Shown: positions 8,144 through 16,337 of the stretch, one piece after another
Numbering within the stretch: position 1 is the stretch's first letter
Layout of the letters: each line of letters begins with the position of its first letter
Source of the DNA: Polyangiaceae bacterium
GTDB lineage: Bacteria; Myxococcota_A; Polyangia; Polyangiales; Polyangiaceae
Reading direction: 5' to 3'
NCBI GenBank assembly: GCA_020633235.1
Contig: JACKEA010000005.1
Coordinates: 815,610-879,609, forward strand
Length of the DNA: 64,000 nt
Notes under the pieces: model-generated
Databases searched by the model: none
What the model was told of the DNA's origin: nothing
What the model saw: the letters and a program-made list of their open reading frames with translations, nothing else
Made by a program: the position numbers and the translations under genes

Positions 8144-10411
8144 GTGAACGACAGCGACAAGAACGTCGATTTCATCCGCGAGATCGTGGAGGAGGATCTG
8201 GCCGCGGGCCGCCATCGGCGCATCGTCACCCGATTTCCTCCGGAGCCGAACGGCTACCTGCACATCGGCCATGCCAAGAGCATCTGCCTGAACTTCGGCA
8301 TCGCGCGGGACTACGGCGGCAGCTGCCACCTGCGCATGGATGACACCAACCCCACCACGGAGGACGAAGAGTACGTCGCGTCCATCCAGGACACCGTGCG
8401 CTGGTTGGGCTTCGACTGGGGGGACAACCTCTTCTTTGCTTCCGACTACTTCGAGCAGCTGTATGCCTTCGCGCAGGAGCTCATCCGCGCCGGCAAGGCC
8501 TACGTCTGCAGCTTGAGCGACGAGCAGATCCGCGAGTACCGCGGCACCATCACCGAGCCCGGTCGCCCGAGCCCGTTCCGAGAGCGCAGCGTGGACGAGA
8601 ACCTCGACCTGTTCGCTCGCATGCGTGCCGGCGAGTTCTCCGACGGAGCCCACGTCCTGCGCGCCAAGATCGACATGGCGTCGCCCAACATGAAGATGCG
8701 CGACCCCCTGCTCTATCGCATCCGCCACGCCCACCACTACCGCACGGGGGACGACTGGTGCATCTACCCGCTGTACGATTTCACCCACTGCTTGAGCGAC
8801 GCCATCGAGGGCATCTCCCACTCCATTTGCACCCTGGAGTTCGAGAACAACCGAGAGCTCTACGACTGGGTGCTCGACAACGTCACGCCGCCCGCGCGGC
8901 CGCACCAGTACGAGTTCGCGCGTCTGGCGCTCACGTACACGGTGATGAGCAAGCGCAAGCTGCTCGAGCTGGTGGACAAGAAGCGCGTCTCCGGCTGGGA
9001 CGACCCCCGCATGCCGACATTGGCCGGGTTTCGTCGCCGGGGCGTCACGCCGGAAGCCATCCGCACGTTCTGTGATCGCATCGGCGTCGCCAAGAACAAC
9101 AGCACCGTCGACGTAGCCCTGCTCGAGCACACCATCCGCGAAGACCTCAACGAGCGCTCGCCGCGCATGCTGTGCGTGCTCGACCCCCTGGAGGTCGTGA
9201 TCGAGAATTTCGACGAGCACGAGACGGAAGCGCTCGAGGCGCCGCTGTGGCCTCACGACGTCCCCAAAGACGGCAGCCGGGAGCTGCCCTTTTCTCGGCG
9301 CCTGTTCATCGAGCGGGACGACTTCGCGGAGACGCCGCCGAAGGGCTGGCATCGCCTGTCGCCGGGGGCGGAGGTACGGCTGCGCCATGCCTACGTCATC
9401 CGCTGCGAGCGGGTGGAAAAGGACGCGAGCGGCCGCATCGAGCGCGTCGTGTGCAGCTATGACCCGAGCACCCGCGGCGGCGCCTCCGGCGGAAAGAAGG
9501 TCAAGGGCACCATCCACTGGGTGAGCGCGCCGCACGCCGTGGAGGTGAGCGTGCGCCTCTACGATCGTCTGTTCTTGACCGAGCAGCCAGGCGCCGAGAG
9601 CGGCGATCCGCTCAGCGACCTGAACCCCGACTCGTTGCTCGAGAAGCGCGGCTTTGCGGAACCCGCCGTGGCCGCGCTGAGCGCCGGTGAGCGCATCCAG
9701 CTCGAGCGCATCGGCTTCTTCTATTGTGACCCGAAGGACTCCAAGCCGGGCGCACCGGCCCTCAATCGCATCGTCGCGCTGAAGGACACCTGGTCGAAGA
9801 TCGCTGCGCGGGCCACGGGCGCGGCGCCCAAGCCCAAGACGGAAAAGCCCAAGGCGGCATTCGCCCACGCGCCGGAGGAGCTCGGCGGGTTGGCCCGAGA
9901 TCTGGTGGAACGACACGGCCTGTCCAGTGAGGACGCGCGCATCCTGGGCGACGACGCCGCATTGCTCGGCCTGTTCGAGAGCGCCCTCGGCTTCCACGAC
10001 AACCCCCGCGGTATCGCCAGCTGGCTCGTGAACGAGCTACCCAGCGACTTCCGGGGCGACGGCGTCGCCCGCCTGCCCTTCGGCGCCGCGGAGGTCGCGG
10101 GCCTGGTGCGCCTGGTGGACACGCAGGTCATCAGCGGCAAGATCGCCAAGGACGTGCTGGCGGAAATGCTCCAGAGCGGCAAGGCGCCCGACGCCATCGT
10201 GAAGGACAAGGGCCTCGTGCAGATCGCCGACGCCGACGCCCTTGGCCCGGTGGTCGATCGCGTGCTGTCGGAGAACGCCGACACCGTGGAGCGCTACCGC
10301 GCCGGCAACAAGAACCTGCTCGGCGCCTTCGTGGGCATGGTCATGCGCGCCACCGGCGGCAAGGCGAATCCCAAGCTGCTCAACGAGCTCTTGCGTCAGA
10401 AGCTTTCGTAG
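8144..10411 (+). CDS. glnS: Glutaminyl-tRNA synthetase with C-terminal YqeY-like domain
   Basis: Charges tRNA-Gln with glutamine in the cytoplasm. It is a class I enzyme: HIGH is seen in GYLHIGHAKS (about residue 45) and the KMSKS equivalent in TYTVMSKRKL. The anticodon-binding beta-barrels follow (SYDPSTRGG ... KKVKGTIHWVSAPHA). At 755 aa it is about 200 residues longer than E. coli GlnS. The extra part, after an Ala/Lys linker near residue 570, resembles the GatB/YqeY tail (ASWLVNELP, GKIAKDVLAEM, GKANPKLLNELLRQKL), a tRNA-binding module known on Deinococcus GlnRS. GTG at 8144 has CAGGAG seven bases upstream. The 3' end overlaps the convergent SUMF1-like gene by 32 bp. Confidence 0.97.
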   Translation: MNDSDKNVDFIREIVEEDLAAGRHRRIVTRFPPEPNGYLHIGHAKSICLNFGIARDYGGSCHLRMDDTNPTTEDEEYVASIQDTVRWLGFDWGDNLFFASDYFEQLYAFAQELIRAGKAYVCSLSDEQIREYRGTITEPGRPSPFRERSVDENLDLFARMRAGEFSDGAHVLRAKIDMASPNMKMRDPLLYRIRHAHHYRTGDDWCIYPLYDFTHCLSDAIEGISHSICTLEFENNRELYDWVLDNVTPPARPHQYEFARLALTYTVMSKRKLLELVDKKRVSGWDDPRMPTLAGFRRRGVTPEAIRTFCDRIGVAKNNSTVDVALLEHTIREDLNERSPRMLCVLDPLEVVIENFDEHETEALEAPLWPHDVPKDGSRELPFSRRLFIERDDFAETPPKGWHRLSPGAEVRLRHAYVIRCERVEKDASGRIERVVCSYDPSTRGGASGGKKVKGTIHWVSAPHAVEVSVRLYDRLFLTEQPGAESGDPLSDLNPDSLLEKRGFAEPAVAALSAGERIQLERIGFFYCDPKDSKPGAPALNRIVALKDTWSKIAARATGAAPKPKTEKPKAAFAHAPEELGGLARDLVERHGLSSEDARILGDDAALLGLFESALGFHDNPRGIASWLVNELPSDFRGDGVARLPFGAAEVAGLVRLVDTQVISGKIAKDVLAEMLQSGKAPDAIVKDKGLVQIADADALGPVVDRVLSENADTVERYRAGNKNLLGAFVGMVMRATGGKANPKLLNELLRQKLS

Positions 10412-11291
10412 CGTCCTTGCAGCAGCGAAAGCCCGTTGAATAGTCGTGATACTTGGCGCCGTGGCCGGGCGTCAGGAACTGACAGCCGCGGCCGTGCTCT
10501 TCCGTGGTGCTGAAGAAGCCGCCCATGAAGATGGAGTGCCCGCGGTTGATGTCGATCTTGTCGCGGATGTCGTCGCGCAGCGGGATCTTCTTCTCCAGAT
10601 CGTGGTCCACGAAGTCGCTCACCCACTCGTGCAGGTTGCCGACCATGTCGTGCGTGCCCCAGTCGCTGCTGCAACCCGCGTACTCGCCGGTCTTGGCCAA
10701 GAAGCCTGGCGTGCGGTCCAGCTCGGGCGCATTGAAGTGCTCGGCGAACTTCCAGCGCCGCGGATCACGGCCGAACAGCTTGGACAGCAGGTGCGGCTTG
10801 CTGATGTTGCACTGCGCCCGATCGAAGCGCGCTCCGTACGGGTACACGTGCCCCGCCTTGTCCCGACAGGCCCGGTACCACTCGTTCACGCTGCACAGCC
10901 GTTTGCCCGCGGCCTCGCACGCCGAGCGCGCCTCCAGCTTGCTGATGTACGCCTGCGGATAGACACCCACGCTCGAAGCCGCGCGATAGCCCACGCCCTC
11001 CTCCGGCCGCGTGGCGTGCTCGTGAACGCCGCCGCCGGGCTCGAGCAGGTGCGCTTCCCAGCGGTCCACACACGCCTTGCCCACTCGGGCCATCTCCGAG
11101 GGACAACCCTCCAGCAATGCTTCCGGCTTCTCTTGTTGGCTCGCCGCGGGCACGGCGCTCTTCGCCGGCGCGGCACTGACCACCGCCTTCGGCGGCGCGA
11201 TCTGCGCCGTCACGGGCGCGTCGAGCTCCTTCGCTCGCGCGGAGTCACACCCCACCGCCAGCAGGAACACGAGGCCAGCCACACGCTTCAC
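10380..11291 (-). CDS. SUMF1/formylglycine-enzyme-fold lipoprotein
   Basis: 303 aa. GTG at 11291 gives an immediate lipoprotein signal (VKRVAGLVFLLAVGC), so an upstream start was rejected. After a Pro/Ala linker the protein has the SUMF1 (FGE-sulfatase) fold: CVDRWEAHL, EARSACEAAGKRLCSVNEWYRACR, HDMVGNLHEWVSDF, and GFRCCKDA at the end. The family includes sulfatase-activating enzymes, but many bacterial members are non-catalytic or ligand-binding domains attached to signalling proteins, and I cannot tell which this is. It is probably outer-membrane or periplasmic. Its last 32 bp lie inside glnS on the other strand. Confidence 0.85.
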   Translation of the reverse strand: MKRVAGLVFLLAVGCDSARAKELDAPVTAQIAPPKAVVSAAPAKSAVPAASQQEKPEALLEGCPSEMARVGKACVDRWEAHLLEPGGGVHEHATRPEEGVGYRAASSVGVYPQAYISKLEARSACEAAGKRLCSVNEWYRACRDKAGHVYPYGARFDRAQCNISKPHLLSKLFGRDPRRWKFAEHFNAPELDRTPGFLAKTGEYAGCSSDWGTHDMVGNLHEWVSDFVDHDLEKKIPLRDDIRDKIDINRGHSIFMGGFFSTTEEHGRGCQFLTPGHGAKYHDYSTGFRCCKDATKASDARAR

Positions 11292-11357
11292 GCCAAAAGC
11301 ATGGCACGGCGAAGCTGCGCGGACCGCATTTTCACTTCCCTTACGTGATCTCACGTT

Positions 11358-11476
11358 GCCATCCGGATCACGGTTCCTGGGCTCCGGCAATGCGCTAATT
11401 GCGCCAATCGAACACGCAATGGCGCCATCTCCAGTACCAGTAAACGACGTCGATCACAGGACGCGATCCGGATGGC
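11358..11476. promoter_or_regulatory. Paired ATCCGGAT palindromes between divergent genes
   Basis: A perfect 12-bp inverted repeat, GCCATCCGGATC at 11358-11369 and its complement at 11465-11476, lies between the divergent genes at 11291 and 11551. The inner 8 bases, ATCCGGAT, are themselves palindromic, so this may be a pair of operator sites about 107 bp apart. Confidence 0.35.
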
Positions 11477-11550
11477 TTTGCGACGGCAGTTCGAGTACGC
11501 AGACTCTCGCACCGGAGCATCCCGCTCCGGATTTTGAGGAGGCAAGCAAC

Positions 11551-11985
11551 TTGGCAAGTGTTCGAACTAGCCTCGCTGTCGTCTTCGCCATTGGCCTCGG
11601 GAGCCTTGCGACCATCGGATGCGGATCCGATTCGAGCAGCGCACCTGGAGGCGGTGGCTCGAGCGGCACGGCTGGGACAGCCGGCACAGGCGGCACTGGC
11701 GGGATCGGCGGCATCGGTGGTGCCGCAGGCTCCGGCGGTGTCGGTGCGACCGGCGGTACCGGTGGCGTAGGCGGAATGGCTGGAAGCGGCGGAATGGCCG
11801 GCTCCGGCGGTACCGGTGGTGCTCCATCGAGCCTGTCCGTGATGGACCTCGTGTCGGGCGGCACCGTGATGACGAGCAGCAACTACCGATTGATCCTGAC
11901 CACGGGTCAGGGTCCTGGCGGCAACGGCGTCTTGAAGTCCACGAACTATCGCCTCAACGGCGGTTTCGTGGGCGCAACCAACTGA
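11551..11985 (+). CDS. Gly-rich lipoprotein paired with collagen-like gene
   Basis: 144 aa from a TTG start with GAGGAGG eight bases upstream. The frame is open further up, but only this start yields a lipoprotein signal (SLAVVFAIGLGSLATIGC). After the lipobox comes a roughly 65-residue Gly/Thr/Ser/Ala linker (TGGTGGIGGIGG-type), then a small conserved-looking domain with two related segments, TVMTSSNYRLILTTGQG and VLKSTNYRLNGGFVGATN. It ends 21 bp before the collagen-like gene and is surely co-transcribed with it. It may be the outer-membrane anchor for that protein; this is inferred only from the pairing. Confidence 0.75.
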   Translation: MASVRTSLAVVFAIGLGSLATIGCGSDSSSAPGGGGSSGTAGTAGTGGTGGIGGIGGAAGSGGVGATGGTGGVGGMAGSGGMAGSGGTGGAPSSLSVMDLVSGGTVMTSSNYRLILTTGQGPGGNGVLKSTNYRLNGGFVGATN

Positions 11986-12006
11986 CTTGTAGAGGGCAAA
12001 AACCAC

Positions 12007-13071
12007 ATGGCACGCAAATTTGGACTTCTTGGTGTCTCCGCCGCCGCAGCCACGCTGTTGGCTGCAACGGCCGCCTCATCGGCGGTCCCCGCAAACCTCA
12101 CCCAGCAAGGCCGCCTGCTCGACAGCACCGGCACCCCGGTCCCCGGCTCGGTTTCGATCACGTTCGCCGTGTACAGCGCGGCGAGCGGCGGCACCGCGCT
12201 GTGGACCGAAACCCAGAACGTCACGCTGGACGACGGCTTCTTCAGCGCGCGTCTGGGCGAAGCGACCGCCATCCCGAACACCGTGTTCGACGGCTCCACC
12301 CGCTACCTCGGGGTGAAGGTCGGCGCGGACGCGGAGATGACGCCGCGCCAAACCATCGTCAGCGTGCCCTACGCGCTGATGGCGAACAACGCCGTGGGCG
12401 ACATCACGCCCACCAGCGTGAGCGTGAACGGCACCCAGGTGATCGACGGCACGGGCAACTGGGTCGGCCCCACGGCAGGCCTCGTGGGTCCCACCGGTCC
12501 TCAAGGTCCGGCAGGTCCGGCCGGCGCCGTCGGCGCAACGGGCGCACAAGGACCTCAAGGTCCGGCGGGCCCGGCGGGACCGACCGGCCCCACGGGAGCA
12601 ACCGGCTCCCAGGGACCGCAGGGCGTTCCCGGCGCGCAGGGACCCGTCGGACCCACCGGACCGAGCGGAGTCGTTGGCTACGCGTTTGCGTCCGGCAACG
12701 GCAACAATCCGGCGACCACGACCAACTTCATGGGGCCCACGGTCAACGTCACCGTCACCAGCTCCGCGCAGCGGGTGTTTGTGAACGCGAACAAGGCCTT
12801 CGGCACGGCGAGTGCAACTGGAGCAACTTCTCTCAACCTCTACGTCTGCTACCGGCTCAGCGGCAGCACCACCACCCCGTCGCTCGTTGGCGGCGCCATT
12901 CTCGGAAACCGAGTGACCAACAACACTCGCGTTCCCATGGGTATCAGTGGGGTATTCGGCAATTTGGCGGCGGGTACGTACACCGTCGGCATGTGCGGCT
13001 CTTCGAGCGATGCCACCAACTGGAACTCCAACGAGTGGGGTTACACCTCGGCGCTCGTGTTCTTGCCGTAG
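12007..13071 (+). CDS. Secreted collagen-like triple-repeat surface protein
   Basis: 354 aa. Signal peptide MARKFGLLGVSAAAATLLAA... ends near residue 26. An N-terminal beta domain of about 130 residues follows (LTQQGRLLDSTGTPVPGSV ... PYALMANNA), of the type found at the start of many secreted bacterial repeat proteins. Residues about 157-222 are uninterrupted Gly-X-Y triplets rich in Pro and Thr (GPTGPQGPAGPAG), able to form a collagen-like trimer. A C-terminal beta domain of about 130 residues has two Cys. It is probably a trimeric cell-surface fibre. It is second in an operon with the Gly-rich lipoprotein and is followed by a strong terminator. Confidence 0.85.
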   Translation: MARKFGLLGVSAAAATLLAATAASSAVPANLTQQGRLLDSTGTPVPGSVSITFAVYSAASGGTALWTETQNVTLDDGFFSARLGEATAIPNTVFDGSTRYLGVKVGADAEMTPRQTIVSVPYALMANNAVGDITPTSVSVNGTQVIDGTGNWVGPTAGLVGPTGPQGPAGPAGAVGATGAQGPQGPAGPAGPTGPTGATGSQGPQGVPGAQGPVGPTGPSGVVGYAFASGNGNNPATTTNFMGPTVNVTVTSSAQRVFVNANKAFGTASATGATSLNLYVCYRLSGSTTTPSLVGGAILGNRVTNNTRVPMGISGVFGNLAAGTYTVGMCGSSSDATNWNSNEWGYTSALVFLP

Positions 13072-13078
13072 TCACGCC

Positions 13079-13118
13079 GTCGCGCGCTCCGCACTAGCGG
13101 AGCGCGCGACGTTTTTTT
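13079..13118 (+). terminator. Strong intrinsic terminator after collagen-like gene
   Basis: Perfect 14-bp stem, GTCGCGCGCTCCGC and its complement, with loop ACTA, followed by G and seven T. It is the only classical Rho-independent terminator with a full T tract seen in the window. Confidence 0.93.
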
Positions 13119-13121
13119 GTC

Positions 13122-13589
13122 ATGAGCAATCAGACTCTCCCCCTCGCCGTCCTCGGCGGCGGCGCGCTCATTGGGCTGGGCCTCTACTTCGGCCTTCGCG
13201 AGCGTCCGCCGCCGGCGGACGCCACGTCCGCGAAAGCGCTGCCGGCTGCGAACACCGCCCCGGCGCCGCCAGAACCCAGCGAGCTGCACCAACGATCCAA
13301 GGAAGCGGTCCAGCTCGCTTTAAAGAGCGAGCTGGATAGGCGCCACGCTGCCTTGGTCGACCACTGCTGGAAGCCGCTCGCCGCCAAGGACCCCGACCCG
13401 GCCTCGGCCAAGCTGAGCTGGAACGGCACCATCGGTGCGAGCGGAAAGCCCGTGGCCTACGGCGTCTCCGAGCACCGCGACGCCTATCGCGCCGGCCTCG
13501 CGGAGTGCGTGCAGAAGGACCTTTTGTCGCTTCAAGTCCCGCCCCCCGGCAGCTCCGTGCAAGTGAGCGTGGACATTCAGCTGCCCTGA
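13122..13589 (+). CDS. Hypothetical protein with N-terminal membrane anchor
   Basis: 155 aa. Residues 7-25 form one hydrophobic helix rich in Gly and Leu, followed by a Pro/Ala linker and a soluble C-terminal domain of about 100 residues with HAALVDHCWKPL, GASGKPVAYGV and VPPPGSSVQVSVDIQLP. The C-terminal layout recalls the AgmX/PglI C-terminal (TonB-like) domains of Myxococcota, but the match is weak. The start is only four bases after the T tract of the preceding terminator and has no ribosome binding site, so it may be leaderless. The glycosyltransferase gene follows 17 bp later. Confidence 0.65.
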   Translation: MSNQTLPLAVLGGGALIGLGLYFGLRERPPPADATSAKALPAANTAPAPPEPSELHQRSKEAVQLALKSELDRRHAALVDHCWKPLAAKDPDPASAKLSWNGTIGASGKPVAYGVSEHRDAYRAGLAECVQKDLLSLQVPPPGSSVQVSVDIQLP

Positions 13590-13606
13590 CGGAAGACTCG
13601 GCCGCC

Positions 13607-14770
13607 ATGGCCAAGGCCACGGTCTGCCTGAACATGATCGTAAAGAACGAAGCGCGGGTCATCCGCCGCTGCTTCGAGTCCGTGCGTCCCTTCATCGACG
13701 CCTGGGTGATCGTGGACACGGGCTCCACCGACGGCACCCAGGAGCTGATCCGCGAAGAGCTCGCTGACGTACCCGGCGAGCTGTTCGAGCGGCCGTGGAA
13801 GAACTTCGGGCACAACCGCTCCGAGGCGCTGGAGCTCGCCCGCGGTCGCGCGGACTACACCATGATCATCGACGCGGACGAGATCCTGATCCCCGCGCCC
13901 GGCTTCACGATGCCGGAGCTCACGGCCGACGAGTACATGACGCTGCACGAGGCCGGCAAGAGCAGCACGGCGTTCTTCCTGACGCAGCTGGTGAAGAGCG
14001 AGCTGCCGTGGCGCTTCGACGGCGTACTGCACGAGGTCATCGCCTGCGACGTCCCCCACTCTACCGAGAAGCTCAAGGGCCTGGTGTGCAAGGGCTTCTT
14101 CGACAGCGCGCGCAACGCCGATCCCAAGGCGAAGTACGAGAGCGACGCGCGGGTGCTCGAGCAGGCTCTGAAGGACGAGCCCGACAACGCACGCTACGTG
14201 TTCTACCTGGCGCAGAGCTACCGCGACGCCGGGCAGCTCGAGCAAGCCGTCGAGACCTATCGGCGCCGCGTGACCCTGGGCGGCTGGGACGAAGAGGTCT
14301 GGTACGCCCAGTACCAGGTGGGCGTACTGCTGGAGCGCCTCGGAGGAGATTTCGGGCCTGCCCTCGAAGCCTATCTCGCGGCGTATCAGCTGCGCCCCAC
14401 CCGTGCCGAGCCGCTGTGCGAGCTCGCCCGGCACTACCGTCAAGAGAAGCAGTACCCCTTGGCCCACCTGTTCGCGCGGCGCGCGCAGGAGATCCAGCGG
14501 CCCAACGACATCTTGTTCCTGGACGAGTCCGTCTACGCTTGGCGCGCCATCGACGAGCTGGGCGTGGCCGCCTACTACGTTGGGCGCCACGAGGAAGCGC
14601 TGGCCGCTGCGGATCTGCTCCTGGGCGGCGGTCGACTGCCGGAAACGGAGCTGGCTCGCGTCACGGAGAACCGCAAGTTCGCCGTTGACGCTCTGGGCAC
14701 TTCGCTGCTCCCGAAAAAGCACTCGAAGGGCAAGAAGCCCCACAAGCAGAAAAACAAGAAGCGGCGCTGA
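13607..14770 (+). CDS. Family 2 glycosyltransferase with TPR tail
   Basis: 387 aa. The N-terminal GT-A domain has CLNMIVKNEARVIRRC, VIVDTGSTDGTQ and MIIDADEI, the last being the DXD-type metal and nucleotide-sugar site. After about residue 195 the protein turns into helical TPR-like repeats (ARYVFYLAQSYRDAGQLEQAVETYRRR, AEPLCELARHYRQEKQYPLAHLFARRA). This architecture is common in bacterial glycosyltransferases that modify cell-surface polymers; donor and acceptor are unknown. The C-terminus ends in a strongly basic Lys tail. It is in line with the 13122 gene, and its stop is one base from the stop of the convergent TPR gene. Confidence 0.88.
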   Translation: MAKATVCLNMIVKNEARVIRRCFESVRPFIDAWVIVDTGSTDGTQELIREELADVPGELFERPWKNFGHNRSEALELARGRADYTMIIDADEILIPAPGFTMPELTADEYMTLHEAGKSSTAFFLTQLVKSELPWRFDGVLHEVIACDVPHSTEKLKGLVCKGFFDSARNADPKAKYESDARVLEQALKDEPDNARYVFYLAQSYRDAGQLEQAVETYRRRVTLGGWDEEVWYAQYQVGVLLERLGGDFGPALEAYLAAYQLRPTRAEPLCELARHYRQEKQYPLAHLFARRAQEIQRPNDILFLDESVYAWRAIDELGVAAYYVGRHEEALAAADLLLGGGRLPETELARVTENRKFAVDALGTSLLPKKHSKGKKPHKQKNKKRR

Positions 14771-14771
14771 A

Positions 14772-15689
14772 TCAGGGAGCGCCGGAAGCCCCCGGGGCCG
14801 CTTGAGTCACGCCCAAGATGCCCTTGAGCCGCACCACGCGGTCGTCGCTGGGCCCGAGGAGCTCTTCGAGCTTCTCGAGGTGGTGCCTTGCTTCGTCGCC
14901 AGCGCCCACGGAGTGTGTCAGGAGCGCCAGGTTGAAGCGGGCGTCGGCGTGCTCGGGCTCCACTCGCAGCACCTCCAAGTACTTCTCTCGCGCTTCGCGA
15001 TACTGGTTCTGTGCCCCGGCGACCACGCCGAGATTGAAGAGGGCGTCGACGTCCTTCGGATCCGCACCGAGCATGGCCTCGAACTCGGTCTTCGCCGTCG
15101 CGAGATCCTTCTTTCGGAACGCGATCAGGCCGAGCAACAAGTGCGCTGGAGCACCGCGACCGCGACCGACGGCCTGCCGAGCCATGGCCTCGGCTTGATC
15201 GGCTTGGCCGCGCTTGTACGCCGCCTCGGCCAGGGCGTAGCTGGCGTAGCCGTTGCTCGCGTCCTTGCTCAGGACCGCGGCCGCGGCCGTGTCGGCAGCA
15301 GCCGCTTGGCCGGCCCGCGCCAGCGCTTCGGCTTCTTCCCCGGCGAGGGACGCACGACACGCGCCGTCGGCGCCCTGGATCACAGCGAGCGCCTCCTTGC
15401 CGAGCCCACGATCGAGAGCCCGGTGGGCGGCCTCGGTGCGACACGGGCAGCTCTCCGGCGCGCTGGCACAGGCCGCTCGCACCTTCTGGCCGTCCGCTCG
15501 ATGGTGGCCTTGCTCCAGCGCCTGCACGACGCCAGCGTGTACGCCGGATACCGGCTCCGCGGACGTTGCGCCCTCCGCCGAGTGGCGCTCGGGCGCGAGG
15601 CGCTGCCGAAGCACCAGCGCCCCGACGACGACCACGACCAGCGCGAGCGCAACGATCAGCGGCAAGGAGCTCTGGGACTTCTGGCTCAT
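14772..15689 (-). CDS. Membrane-anchored TPR protein
   Basis: 305 aa from the ATG at 15689; another in-frame ATG lies 12 bases upstream and cannot be excluded. An N-terminal helix (LPLIVALALVVVVVGALVL) anchors the protein, which then has a Cys-containing segment (ACASAPESCPCR) and at least four TPR-like units, the clearest being AHLLLGLIAFRKKDLATAKTEFEAML and PKDVDALFNLGVVAGAQNQYREAREKYLEV. It probably acts as a periplasmic or membrane-surface scaffold; the partner is unknown. It is convergent with the glycosyltransferase and divergent from alkB. Confidence 0.8.
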   Translation of the reverse strand: MSQKSQSSLPLIVALALVVVVVGALVLRQRLAPERHSAEGATSAEPVSGVHAGVVQALEQGHHRADGQKVRAACASAPESCPCRTEAAHRALDRGLGKEALAVIQGADGACRASLAGEEAEALARAGQAAAADTAAAAVLSKDASNGYASYALAEAAYKRGQADQAEAMARQAVGRGRGAPAHLLLGLIAFRKKDLATAKTEFEAMLGADPKDVDALFNLGVVAGAQNQYREAREKYLEVLRVEPEHADARFNLALLTHSVGAGDEARHHLEKLEELLGPSDDRVVRLKGILGVTQAAPGASGAP

Positions 15690-15742
15690 CGCGCGGAACA
15701 TAGACCAGCTCGACGGCCGGCGGCATAGTCGAAGCGCGCCGA

Positions 15743-16336
15743 ATGACTACCCGCATGCTGGACCTTGGCGGCACCGCCCGCGTGAGCGTCGACCCCGATT
15801 GGCTGTGCACCGAAGCCGCCGAGCGTCTCCAGCGCGATCTGGTGCGACAGCTCCGTTGGGAGCAGCGGGACGTCGTACTCTTCGGCCGCCGCGTGTCGCA
15901 ACCTCGGCTCATCGCCTGGTGCGGAGAGCTCGGTTACCGCTACAGCGGCCAGACCCTGGAGCCCCGCGCCGCACCGGGGGCGCTCGCCGAGGTGCTCGCC
16001 CGGGTGGTCCGGGAAACCGGCACCGAGTTCAACCACGTGCTGGTCAACCGCTACCGTGACGGCAACGACGGCATGGGCCTGCACGCCGACGACGAGCCCG
16101 AGCTGGGCCCGGACCCCGTGGTCGCTTCGCTATCGCTGGGCGCCACCCGCCGCTTCGTGCTGCGCCCACGGAACCGCAAGCACCCACCCCTGAGCGTGGA
16201 GCTCGAGAGCGGCACGCTGCTGGTCATGCACGCCGGGACTCAAGCCTCGCATCGCCACGGAATACCCAAGACGACGCGCCCCGTCGGCGAGCGGCTGAGC
16301 CTGACGTTCCGCCGGCTGCTCCGCGCGCCGGGTTGA
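15743..16336 (+). CDS. alkB: AlkB-family 2-oxoglutarate/Fe(II) DNA repair dioxygenase
   Basis: 197 aa, in the range of ALKBH2/3-type enzymes, which remove 1-methyladenine and 3-methylcytosine from DNA by oxidative demethylation. The iron ligands are visible as HADD (HxD) in MGLHADDEPELG and the distal His in HRHGIPK. The 2-oxoglutarate-binding Arg pair is RPVGERLSLTFR. The substrate-side motif NHVLVNRYRDGNDGMG is also intact. It starts 53 bp from the divergent TPR gene and its stop is one base from the convergent OmpA-like gene. Confidence 0.92.
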   Translation: MTTRMLDLGGTARVSVDPDWLCTEAAERLQRDLVRQLRWEQRDVVLFGRRVSQPRLIAWCGELGYRYSGQTLEPRAAPGALAEVLARVVRETGTEFNHVLVNRYRDGNDGMGLHADDEPELGPDPVVASLSLGATRRFVLRPRNRKHPPLSVELESGTLLVMHAGTQASHRHGIPKTTRPVGERLSLTFRRLLRAPG

Positions 16337-16337
16337 G

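Noticed and set aside
8012..9997. 661-codon minus-strand open frame opposite glnS
   Set aside because: Antisense shadow of a well-conserved enzyme; no domain or start signal.
10380..11291. Sulfatase-activating (formylglycine-generating) enzyme
   Set aside because: SUMF1 fold is clear, but a lipoprotein signal and no sulfatase gene nearby make a true sulfatase activator unlikely; left as fold-level call.
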